NCBI GenBank assembly: GCA_023394045.1
Contig: JAEXBN010000051.1
Span: 1-9,352 of the forward strand
Direction of reading: 5' to 3'
DNA from: Bacillota bacterium
Lineage (GTDB): Bacteria > Bacillota > Clostridia > Tissierellales > Peptoniphilaceae
DNA: 9,352 nt
Shown here: positions 1 through 6,490 of the stretch, piece by piece
Position numbering within the stretch: the stretch's first letter is position 1
Layout of the letters: the number at the start of each line of letters is the position of its first letter
Program-made: the position numbers and the translations under genes
Notes under the pieces: model-generated
What the model saw: only the letters and a program-made list of their open reading frames with translations
Told to the model about the DNA's origin: nothing
Database searches by the model: none

Positions 1-1253
1 AGCAGGCGGTGAGCACCTTACAGGACAGCGCGAGGCAATCGGTGCGTTTCAACGTATGGGCAAAAACCGGCGAGCCTTTGCGCGTGCAAGTCGCATGCGG
101 CATGGCAAAAGTCATGGTGGAAGGCAAGCGCATTGACGCTGCGCGATCGCAGGCAGTCCATGAGGAAACCATTCGCCGCGCCTTTATGAAATGCGGCGAC
201 ACGCCCTTTGATGTCGAAGATCTGCGCATTGTGGTGTCGCCGGATGCCTTTATTCCGGTGAGCCATTTGAACGCGATGCGGCGCGAGGCACTGAAGCGCT
301 TAATGGAAAAAATGACGGGGACTTTGCCCCTCTCGGAAGAACACGGTGCCTCAGAGCACATGAACAGGATGACGGCTGCCGCCTTTTCCGATCCGCAAAC
401 GGAGGCGGCTCCTGGATTTCGGATTTCGCTCGAAACAGAACAGGCGCCGGATCATTTGCAGCAGGAGGCTCAATTCGCGGACCGTGTGGTTCTGTCGGAT
501 CTTCAGCTGGTCAAGGGATGGAAGTCGTTGAACGTTCCTGTGTTTTGGAGGGTGCCACTCTTCCAAGAAAGCAGGCAATGGGAAGAAACCTTGAGGCGGT
601 GGAGGGATGCGCTTCCTTTGCTGGACGGCTTGAGCATCAGCACGCTGAATGAGCTGGGGCACGTTCGGTCTTTGTTGAAGGAGTATCCGGATCTGGAACT
701 GATTTTAGAGTCAGGGCTCAACATCATGAACTCTTTTGCGCTGTCCCGCCTCCAATCGGCACTGGGATCGGTTCCTATTGCTTCGTTTGCGCCTTCGCTG
801 GAGATGACGGCGGAGGAGATCGCTGCGTTGCCTCACCATATCTGGCCATTGGAGATTCTTGGAACGGGCCCGATTCCCGGAATGGTGATGCGGCACTGCC
901 CAGCATCGATGTATAAAGGATGCCATGATGAATCGGAATGCGCGCATTGTCCGTATCAGGGGAATGTGCGCTTAACCAATCGCTTCGGCTCCCGTCTGTT
1001 TCACCGACGGGAAGGAATCACCACGTTGTATGCACCGGAGGCGGTGGACTGCCGCGGGGCATATGATTTGATCCGCTGGATGCATCCGGATTGGGTGCGC
1101 ATCGTCGATACAGGAAACGACATTCGCCCAATTCTTTCGGATTGGAAGAAAGTGCAGTCATTACAGCTGAAACAAGTCTCGCCGGTGATTGCCCCTACGA
1201 GGGAGGCCCCTACGAGGGAGCGCTTAGGGCACTATCTCCGGGGCATTGAGTGA
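1..1253 (+). CDS. U32 peptidase-family protein with DUF3656 region, 5' end outside the window
   Basis: The frame is already open at the left edge, so this is the 3' part of a longer gene; the GTG at position 9 is not a convincing start because no Shine-Dalgarno sequence can be seen and the family is much longer (about 650-850 residues). The first 100 or so visible residues resemble the DUF3656 region of U32 proteins; the rest resembles the C-terminal U32-type half. A cysteine cluster lies at about positions 897-950 (C-x7-C-x5-C-x2-C, beginning HCPASMYKGC), and the protein ends in a GHYLRGIE motif like many family members. The family was named for collagenase-like proteases, but members such as E. 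coli RlhA (23S rRNA C2501 hydroxylation) and TrhP are RNA hydroxylation factors, so an RNA-modification role is more likely than proteolysis. That role, and iron-sulfur binding by the cysteines, are inferences. mutS2 follows 43 bases downstream in the same direction. Confidence 0.85.
   Translation, partial: QAVSTLQDSARQSVRFNVWAKTGEPLRVQVACGMAKVMVEGKRIDAARSQAVHEETIRRAFMKCGDTPFDVEDLRIVVSPDAFIPVSHLNAMRREALKRLMEKMTGTLPLSEEHGASEHMNRMTAAAFSDPQTEAAPGFRISLETEQAPDHLQQEAQFADRVVLSDLQLVKGWKSLNVPVFWRVPLFQESRQWEETLRRWRDALPLLDGLSISTLNELGHVRSLLKEYPDLELILESGLNIMNSFALSRLQSALGSVPIASFAPSLEMTAEEIAALPHHIWPLEILGTGPIPGMVMRHCPASMYKGCHDESECAHCPYQGNVRLTNRFGSRLFHRREGITTLYAPEAVDCRGAYDLIRWMHPDWVRIVDTGNDIRPILSDWKKVQSLQLKQVSPVIAPTREAPTRERLGHYLRGIE
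1191..1220 (+). repeat. Perfect in-frame 15-bp tandem duplication
   Basis: The 15-mer GCCCCTACGAGGGAG occurs twice back to back (1191-1205 and 1206-1220). It lies in frame near the 3' end of the U32 gene and encodes APTRE twice, just before the conserved C-terminal GHYLRGIE. It probably arose by replication slippage and leaves the reading frame intact. Confidence 0.9.
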
Positions 1254-1296
1254 ACGTGGGTCATGGCTGGCGGAAGGATGAAGGGAAGGGATAGCG

Positions 1297-3645
1297 ATGG
1301 AATGGAGCGTCTTACAAACACTGGAATATGATCGGGTTCTCGAGGCAGTGGAATCGCTGGCTTCATCGTTTCCAGGGCGGGAAGCTGTGCGCGCCATGCG
1401 TCCTATGTCTCATTTTTCGGAGATTCGGAGAGCGCAGGATGAATGTTCGGATGCGGTTCGTTTGGAACTTTCGCTTGGCGCCCCGCCCCTTTTTGGCATT
1501 ACGACGATTCGCCCCTCATTAAAGAGGGCGGCGCTGGGCGGCGTCTTATCCATGAAGGAGCTGCTCTCCATTTCGGAAATGCTGCGTGTTTCCGAGGCCT
1601 TGATTGCCTATGCCGGAGAAGCTGAGGATGGAATGATTGTCCGGGAAATCCGAGGGTTGTTTGTTCAGCCGGGGCTTCAGCGTGAGATTGCCGATGCGAT
1701 TCTTTCGGAGGATGAGATGGCGGATGGAGCATCGCGGGCGCTCTATTCGATTCGCCAGAGCATGAGGGCAAAACAGGATCAGATCAAAACACGTCTCAAC
1801 GACCTTCTTGCGCATCTGGCGCAATCCGGATATCTGAATGAAAACTTGATCACGATGCGGGATGGGCGCTATGTGCTTCCGGTGAAAGCGGGATATCGCA
1901 ATGCCGTCAAGGGCGTCGTTCATGATGCCAGCGGCTCCGGTCAGACCGTCTTTATTGAGCCAATGGCCATCGTTGAGTTGAACAATGAAATCCGAACGCT
2001 GGAGAGCGAGGAAGAGGAAGAAATTCAACGGATTCTTGCGGCGCTATCCATGGAGGTGGCGGAATTTGAAATGGAGCTGGGCGGCGACGAAGAAGCGCTG
2101 GTGCATCTTGATTTTACGTTTGCGAAAGCTAAATATGCGCTGAAAATTCATGGATCGCGTCCATGGTTTACAAAAAACCGGGTGATTGATCTGAAAGAAG
2201 CGCGTCACCCCTTGCTTTCCGGAACCGTTGTTCCGATTAATTTGCAGCTGGGAGAAGAGTTTTCCACGCTCATCATTACGGGACCGAATACGGGCGGAAA
2301 AACCGTGACGTTGAAAACCCTTGGTCTGATTCAGGCCATGGCGCAGTCCGGTCTTCAAATTCCCTGTAAAAGCGGATCGAAGGTGGGCATTTTTGATTCG
2401 ATTTATGCAGATATTGGCGATCACCAATCGATCGAGCAAAGTTTATCCACGTTTTCGGCATCCATGACGAACATTGTCCGGATTCTCAAGCGTGCAGATG
2501 AGGGATCGCTGATCTTATTCGATGAAATTGGATCGGGAACGGATCCAACGGAGGGGGCGGCAATGGCGATGGCCATTTTGAAATCCCTGACTCAATCGGA
2601 AATTCGAACCGTTGCGACGACGCATTATGCAGAATTGAAGTTATTTGCCATTCAGGAGCCCCGAGTGCAGAATGCTTCGGTGGAGTTTGATGTGCAGACG
2701 CTGTCCCCGACGTACCGCTTGATGATCGGTCTGCCGGGGCGGTCCAATGCTTTTGAAATCTCTCAGCGTTTGGGATTGCCTTCAGAAATTTTGGAAGCTG
2801 CGCAGGAATATTTGGATCATGGGAACATTCGTTTTGAGACGGTTTTGGCAGATATTGAGCGGAGCCGCAAGGAGATCGAGACGGAGAGGCATCAGATGCT
2901 TCAGGAGCGGTCAGCGTATCGCGAAAAGCTGAAGAGGATGCAAGAACAGTTGAACCGTGCGCAGCAAGCGCATGATAAGAAGATGGAACAGGCGGAACAA
3001 GAAGCTCAGGCGATGCTTCGTGAAGCGCGAAAGACAGCACAGGAAATGCTGCGCGAAGCGAAGGATGCGCTTCAGGGTGATCGTCCCGAGTTGGATCGCG
3101 CACAAAACCGGATCAATCAGAAATCGAAATCTTTTGCGTCAAGACGGGGAGAGCAGGAACCCCAGACATTACGTGAAGGGCCAAGGGATCTCCAAATTGG
3201 TGAAAGCGTGAAGATTCTTTCGCTGAATCAGGCGGGGATTCTGGTGGATGGACCGGACCGGAATGGGGATGTTCAGGTTCAGATGGGCATTCTCAAGGTA
3301 AAATCCAATGTGCGGGATTTGGCGCGATTCAAAGATCAGGAGCCCGTTCAGATTCAGACGCAGTCGAGGGGATCGGTTGTCGTTCAGACCAAGGCGCAGG
3401 ATTATCGCCCGGAGCTTGATTTGCGCGGAAAGCGCTATGAAGAAGCGCTGGATCTGGTGGATAAATATCTGGATGATAGCATTTTGGCGGGGTATCCGGC
3501 TGTTCGCATCATTCATGGAAAGGGAACCGGCGCTCTTCGCACCGGTATTCATGAGAAGTTAAAAAAGGATCGGCGTGTGGCGTCGTTTGCATTTGCGGAT
3601 GCCCGTGAAGGGGGCTCCGGTGCAACGGATGTGATTTTGAAATGA
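1297..3645 (+). CDS. mutS2: Endonuclease MutS2 (SMC-like ATPase with C-terminal Smr domain)
   Basis: This is a full-length MutS2 of 782 residues, close to the 785 of B. subtilis. It lacks the N-terminal mismatch-binding domains of MutS. In order it has a core/clamp region with the conserved GRYVLPVKAGYRNAVKG block and DASGSGQTVFIEP (about 188-222), an ABC-type ATPase with Walker A GPNTGGKT (329-336), Walker B LILFDEIGSGTDP (D409, E410) and a switch histidine in TTHYAELK (H443), a charged coiled coil (about 505-620), a KOW-like segment (about 630-675), and a C-terminal Smr nuclease domain with LDLRG (707-711) and HGKGTG (740-745). Known roles in the family are suppression of homologous recombination and, in B. 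subtilis, splitting of collided ribosomes; which applies here cannot be read from sequence. The ATG follows AGGGAAGG at a suitable distance. The next gene begins 12 bases after the stop, so co-transcription is likely. Confidence 0.97.
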   Translation: MEWSVLQTLEYDRVLEAVESLASSFPGREAVRAMRPMSHFSEIRRAQDECSDAVRLELSLGAPPLFGITTIRPSLKRAALGGVLSMKELLSISEMLRVSEALIAYAGEAEDGMIVREIRGLFVQPGLQREIADAILSEDEMADGASRALYSIRQSMRAKQDQIKTRLNDLLAHLAQSGYLNENLITMRDGRYVLPVKAGYRNAVKGVVHDASGSGQTVFIEPMAIVELNNEIRTLESEEEEEIQRILAALSMEVAEFEMELGGDEEALVHLDFTFAKAKYALKIHGSRPWFTKNRVIDLKEARHPLLSGTVVPINLQLGEEFSTLIITGPNTGGKTVTLKTLGLIQAMAQSGLQIPCKSGSKVGIFDSIYADIGDHQSIEQSLSTFSASMTNIVRILKRADEGSLILFDEIGSGTDPTEGAAMAMAILKSLTQSEIRTVATTHYAELKLFAIQEPRVQNASVEFDVQTLSPTYRLMIGLPGRSNAFEISQRLGLPSEILEAAQEYLDHGNIRFETVLADIERSRKEIETERHQMLQERSAYREKLKRMQEQLNRAQQAHDKKMEQAEQEAQAMLREARKTAQEMLREAKDALQGDRPELDRAQNRINQKSKSFASRRGEQEPQTLREGPRDLQIGESVKILSLNQAGILVDGPDRNGDVQVQMGILKVKSNVRDLARFKDQEPVQIQTQSRGSVVVQTKAQDYRPELDLRGKRYEEALDLVDKYLDDSILAGYPAVRIIHGKGTGALRTGIHEKLKKDRRVASFAFADAREGGSGATDVILK

Positions 3646-3646
3646 G

Positions 3647-3651
3647 AGGAG
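3647..3651 (+). promoter_or_regulatory. Ribosome binding site fixing the start of the membrane protein at 3658
   Basis: AGGAG at 3647-3651 begins within the final codon of mutS2 and continues just past it. Two in-frame ATGs follow: 3652 touches the motif with no spacing, while 3658 has a normal 6-base spacer. The ATG at 3658 is therefore preferred. Confidence 0.75.
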
Positions 3652-3657
3652 ATGCGG

Positions 3658-4374
3658 ATGAATGATCTGAAAAATGTGTATTCGGATTTTTTGGAGGATG
3701 CTCGTCATTATATAGGTTCTCTTCCCATTTTAGCGGTTGCGGGAATCGCCTATCTGATGGGGGATTGGATCTTGAGTGCCATCGCTTACCGGCTGCCCGA
3801 GGGGCTGAATTTTTTATTCGGCTTTGCCCGTTGGTTTTACCGTGTGGCGACGCTGACTCATTTTGCCACTTTAATGAGCCAGATGTTTTTGCGTGACCGC
3901 CTCGTTTGGTCGGATCTGTATCGCTATGATCAAGTCTTTTTTCCGCCGCTGACGCAGGCATTTTTTGTGGTTTATCTTGTGGAGTTGGTTCTCAACCGGT
4001 TTATTTTCCCAGGCTTTGGGATGTCGTCTGCCTTTTCCCTCGTGATGATTTGGACGATTTTCACGCAGCCCATCTATGAGATCGTCTATATTGCGCATGA
4101 GACGACCGCGAGTTTATTTTCTTCGCTGTTGGATTTTTGGAGAGTCAACATCGTACCGCTGGGGGCTTTTGTGGTGGTGGGATATGTCGTGTATCAGGTC
4201 TTATTTCCCATTCATATTTTGTCCATGGCGATGGTTCCCTTTTCCGTTCCCTTTCGGTTGGGGCTTGGAATCCTCTACGCGGTATATCTTTTTATCAAAG
4301 CCATTCTCTTTCGCATTCTCTATTTCTCCAATCCCCGCTCACGGGCTTTTCATGCGAATGCCAATCGACGCTGA
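3658..4374 (+). CDS. Multi-spanning membrane protein of unknown function
   Basis: No family was recognised for this 238-residue protein. It is strongly hydrophobic, with probable membrane segments near residues 21-43, 96-118, 122-147, 165-185 and 200-223, and short loops rich in Arg, Tyr and Trp. The N-terminus (MNDLKNVYSDFLEDARHY) is a charged amphipathic lead-in, and the last 15 residues are basic (SNPRSRAFHANANRR), which suggests a cytoplasmic C-terminus. No catalytic or transporter signature is visible. It starts 12 bases after mutS2, with its ribosome binding site touching the mutS2 stop, so the two are probably translated from one message. The TPR gene follows 45 bases after its stop. 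A role in assembling or anchoring a membrane complex with the downstream TPR protein is possible but only from position. Confidence 0.85.
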   Translation: MNDLKNVYSDFLEDARHYIGSLPILAVAGIAYLMGDWILSAIAYRLPEGLNFLFGFARWFYRVATLTHFATLMSQMFLRDRLVWSDLYRYDQVFFPPLTQAFFVVYLVELVLNRFIFPGFGMSSAFSLVMIWTIFTQPIYEIVYIAHETTASLFSSLLDFWRVNIVPLGAFVVVGYVVYQVLFPIHILSMAMVPFSVPFRLGLGILYAVYLFIKAILFRILYFSNPRSRAFHANANRR

Positions 4375-4403
4375 ATGGATGAGATGCGCTGGAACGATGG
4401 AAT

Positions 4404-4411
4404 AAAGGAGG
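4404..4411 (+). promoter_or_regulatory. Strong ribosome binding site fixing the TPR gene start at 4420
   Basis: AAAGGAGG at 4404-4411 is close to the perfect anti-16S complement and lies 8 bases before the ATG at 4420. An in-frame ATG at 4375, which would add 15 residues and directly follow the previous stop, has no such site and would place this motif inside the coding region. Confidence 0.85.
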
Positions 4412-4419
4412 AGAGAGGG

Positions 4420-5742
4420 ATGAAACAGAACGATTCATTTGAGTCCGTGTCGTCTGGTCATGTGCCGGAGCATGAAGAATCATGCCAATGTGGACAGCAC
4501 GATCACCATAGCGCTGCTCATCATGAGCATGAAATCCATGAGATCCATGATGTGGAGAGCTATTTTCGGAGCTTAAACCCAAAAGTCGCTTTTATTGAGC
4601 TCAAGGAAAATGCGGAAGCGGCGCCATCGGAGTTGGTCGGCATTCCATTGCCGATTCGTGTGCGTGATTTTTTAGATGGGGTGGAAACCCGTTTTTCGGA
4701 AGAAATTCCGGTGCGCGCGCTTCTGAATGGCATGGTGTGGATGCTGGCCATTGATCCGGAGTTTCGCTATATTGCCGATTATCGTCGCTTTATGGAACAG
4801 GTGACCAAGGATCCGGTTGGTTTTGCGATGGATCTTGGGATGAACGATTTTAAGCAGGCCTATCAGCTGCGCGTCAACCGCAATAAACAATCTGGGACGA
4901 TTCTGGATGAAGAGGTTCCGGAGGAAGTGGATGAGAGTGTGGATTCTTCCGTACACGATCTGCTTCAAGGGGCTTTGTTATCGTTTCGTGCGGCTCATCT
5001 TCTGGATCCGCATCATGTCTTCGCGGCGACACAATACGCGCGCCTGCTTTGGCAGATCGGACAGGAAGACTATTTCGTCGAAGAAGCAAACCATCTTCTG
5101 GAGCACGCTTTATCACATGATGAGCAGAATCCCTACACGAATGCGGCGCTGGGCGATCTGAATGTACAGCTTGGCCAGTTTTTGAAAGCAACATCGTACT
5201 ATCAGCGCGCGGTGGCCAACACGTCGGATGCGGCGGTGCTGGAAGAGCTTCGAGCAAACATGAATCGTATTGCACCGGATGCGGCGGTTGAAAACGCGAT
5301 CTATTTTCTGCGCCGGGCGGACTATGCGCACGCCATTGAGGCGCTCATGAAGGCCAAGGCGGAATCTTCCCGCTATGATGTGGATTATTATCTGGGGATC
5401 GCTTATCAGAACACGTCCAACTATGAAGCGGCAGCGGCGGCTTTTCGCTCGGCGCTAGAGAGGGGAGGAGATCTCCCGGATATTCATAATGGGCTGGTCT
5501 ACGCGCTCAACGCACAAGGAAGAATCGAAGAAGCGATTCTCGCGGCATCGACGGGATTGGATGCCCATCCTGATGATCTGCGCCTTCGGTTCAACCGTGC
5601 GGTTTTATATGCAGATCAGCAGGAGCCCAAGAAAGCCTTGGAGGATCTTGATGCGATCCTGGAGTATGCGGATCTCTCCGATGAACTTTTCGATCAAGTG
5701 ATGCGTTTGCGTGAGACGCTAAAGCTGGAAGAAAAACCATGA
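4420..5742 (+). CDS. TPR-repeat protein with histidine-rich N-terminus
   Basis: This 440-residue protein has no signal peptide or membrane segment and is probably cytoplasmic. Residues 14-43 hold ten histidines and a CQC pair (C22, C24), with acidic residues between, which looks like a metal-binding tail. Residues 45-170 form a non-repeat domain that was not recognised; it contains a hydrophobic helix around 97-111 and an acidic linker at 163-176. From about 180 to 420 the sequence has tetratricopeptide-like helical pairs; the clearest are near 204-237, 239-268, 320-348, 354-385 and 386-419, with the usual small residues at helix packing positions (LGIAYQNTSNYEAAAAAFRSAL region). TPR domains mediate protein-protein contacts, so this is probably a scaffold or adaptor; the partner is unknown, with the preceding membrane protein a candidate by position. 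The TetR gene starts 43 bases later. Confidence 0.88.
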   Translation: MKQNDSFESVSSGHVPEHEESCQCGQHDHHSAAHHEHEIHEIHDVESYFRSLNPKVAFIELKENAEAAPSELVGIPLPIRVRDFLDGVETRFSEEIPVRALLNGMVWMLAIDPEFRYIADYRRFMEQVTKDPVGFAMDLGMNDFKQAYQLRVNRNKQSGTILDEEVPEEVDESVDSSVHDLLQGALLSFRAAHLLDPHHVFAATQYARLLWQIGQEDYFVEEANHLLEHALSHDEQNPYTNAALGDLNVQLGQFLKATSYYQRAVANTSDAAVLEELRANMNRIAPDAAVENAIYFLRRADYAHAIEALMKAKAESSRYDVDYYLGIAYQNTSNYEAAAAAFRSALERGGDLPDIHNGLVYALNAQGRIEEAILAASTGLDAHPDDLRLRFNRAVLYADQQEPKKALEDLDAILEYADLSDELFDQVMRLRETLKLEEKP

Positions 5743-5785
5743 ACAATGCTGGGAAGCCGATCATGTAGGGAAGGAGCAAGCTAGG

Positions 5786-6340
5786 ATGTCACAGGTAACC
5801 AAGCGCGCCTTGGAGCAGTCGTTGAAGAATCTGTTGTTGAAAAAACCGCTGACGAAAATTACCATCAATGACATTACCGAAGACTGCGGCATCAATCGCA
5901 TGACCTTTTATTATCATTTTAAAGATATTTATGATCTTGTGGAATGGTCGTGCTTTGAAGATGCCAAAAGAGCGCTGGATGAAAAAAAGACGTATGACAC
6001 TTGGCAGCAGGGGTTTTTACAGATCTTTGAAGCGGTGGAGGATAACAAGCCGCTTATTTTGAATGTTTACCGTTGTGTCCACGGAGAACAAGTTGAAAAA
6101 TATCTGGAACCGCTTGTTGACCGGCTTTTATTGGATGTGATCAACGAAGAAGTCGGGGAAATGAAAGTTCAGGATGAGGATAAACAATTTATCGCTAAAA
6201 TCTATTCCTATATTTTTATTGGTCTGATGCTGGATTGGATCAAAGAGGATATGCGAGAGGATCCGCGGCAAATCGTGGATCGACTGGCCAAGTTGATCAA
6301 AGGCTCTGTGTCGGAAGCGATCGCTCGATTTCAACTTTGA
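5786..6340 (+). CDS. TetR/AcrR-family transcriptional regulator, DhaS-like
   Basis: The 184-residue length is typical of TetR regulators. The N-terminal helix-turn-helix spans about residues 22-52 (ITINDITEDCGINRMTFYYH), with the family's characteristic turn and the recognition helix ending in TFYYHF. The C-terminal ligand and dimerisation part (about 65-184) matches the style of the DhaS-like subgroup; the likely ligand cannot be read from it. AAGGAG at 5771-5776 lies 9 bases before the ATG. The gene is last in the run that starts with the U32 gene and is followed by a strong terminator and then the oleate hydratase gene. TetR proteins regulate fatty-acid resistance genes in other Firmicutes (for example FarR with farE), so control of the adjacent ohyA is plausible but inferred; it could also control itself or distant genes. 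Confidence 0.93.
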   Translation: MSQVTKRALEQSLKNLLLKKPLTKITINDITEDCGINRMTFYYHFKDIYDLVEWSCFEDAKRALDEKKTYDTWQQGFLQIFEAVEDNKPLILNVYRCVHGEQVEKYLEPLVDRLLLDVINEEVGEMKVQDEDKQFIAKIYSYIFIGLMLDWIKEDMREDPRQIVDRLAKLIKGSVSEAIARFQL

Positions 6341-6384
6341 TTTAATCATTTTTGCGAATTTGATGGTATTTTTTACATATTTCG

Positions 6385-6420
6385 GCTCCGTGATAAAACT
6401 CTTATCACGGGGCTTTTTTT
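6385..6420 (+). terminator. Intrinsic terminator after the TetR gene
   Basis: A 12-bp stem (6385-6396 with 6402-6413, including one G-U pair) closes a 5-base loop and is followed directly by seven T residues. It lies 45 bases after the TetR stop and separates the five-gene run from ohyA, so ohyA needs its own promoter. Confidence 0.93.
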
Positions 6421-6425
6421 GTTTA

Positions 6426-6453
6426 TTGTCCGCTGGGTGGGAAAAACTATAAT
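6426..6453 (+). promoter_or_regulatory. Predicted sigma-A-type promoter for ohyA
   Basis: A perfect -10 box TATAAT lies at 6448-6453, with a weaker -35 match TTGTCC at 6426-6431 and a 16-base spacer. It begins just after the terminator T-run and would give a leader of about 30 bases before the ohyA start. No convincing inverted repeat suitable as a TetR operator was found around it. Confidence 0.65.
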
Positions 6454-6478
6454 GAAGCTATCGAAGGGAAAAACAATC

Positions 6479-6483
6479 GGAGG
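6479..6483 (+). promoter_or_regulatory. Ribosome binding site fixing the ohyA start at 6491
   Basis: GGAGG at 6479-6483 stands 7 bases before the ATG at 6491. In-frame upstream starts (6419 in the terminator, 6452 in the -10 box) lie at or before the predicted transcription start and can be dismissed. Confidence 0.85.
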
Positions 6484-6490
6484 TCTTATT

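Noticed and set aside
1546..2028. Minus-strand open frame of 160 codons inside mutS2
   Set aside because: It is antisense to conserved MutS2 core sequence, with no recognisable domain in its product.
2486..3103. Long minus-strand open frame (205 codons) inside mutS2
   Set aside because: It lies wholly antisense to a certain MutS2 gene, its protein is low-complexity Ser/Pro/His-rich, and no ribosome binding site or family signature was seen.
4375..4419. Earlier ATG for the TPR protein
   Set aside because: It has no ribosome binding site, and the strong AAAGGAGG lies between it and the ATG at 4420.
5740..5769. Tiny open frame of 9 codons between the TPR and TetR genes (ATGA overlap)
   Set aside because: It is too short, has no good ribosome binding site and is easily explained by chance.
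6352..6379. Possible promoter (TTGCGA, 16 bases, TACATA) ahead of the terminator
   Set aside because: The match is weak and it would fire straight into the strong terminator; nothing shows an attenuation mechanism.
6452..6467. Mirror-symmetric GAAGCTATCGAAG downstream of the ohyA -10 box as an operator
   Set aside because: It is symmetric only when read backwards on the same strand, not an inverted repeat, so it is not the dyad a TetR dimer would bind.
6419..6490. Upstream extension of oleate hydratase by 24 residues
   Set aside because: It would start in the terminator T-run and span the predicted promoter; the ribosome binding site and family length support the start at 6491.
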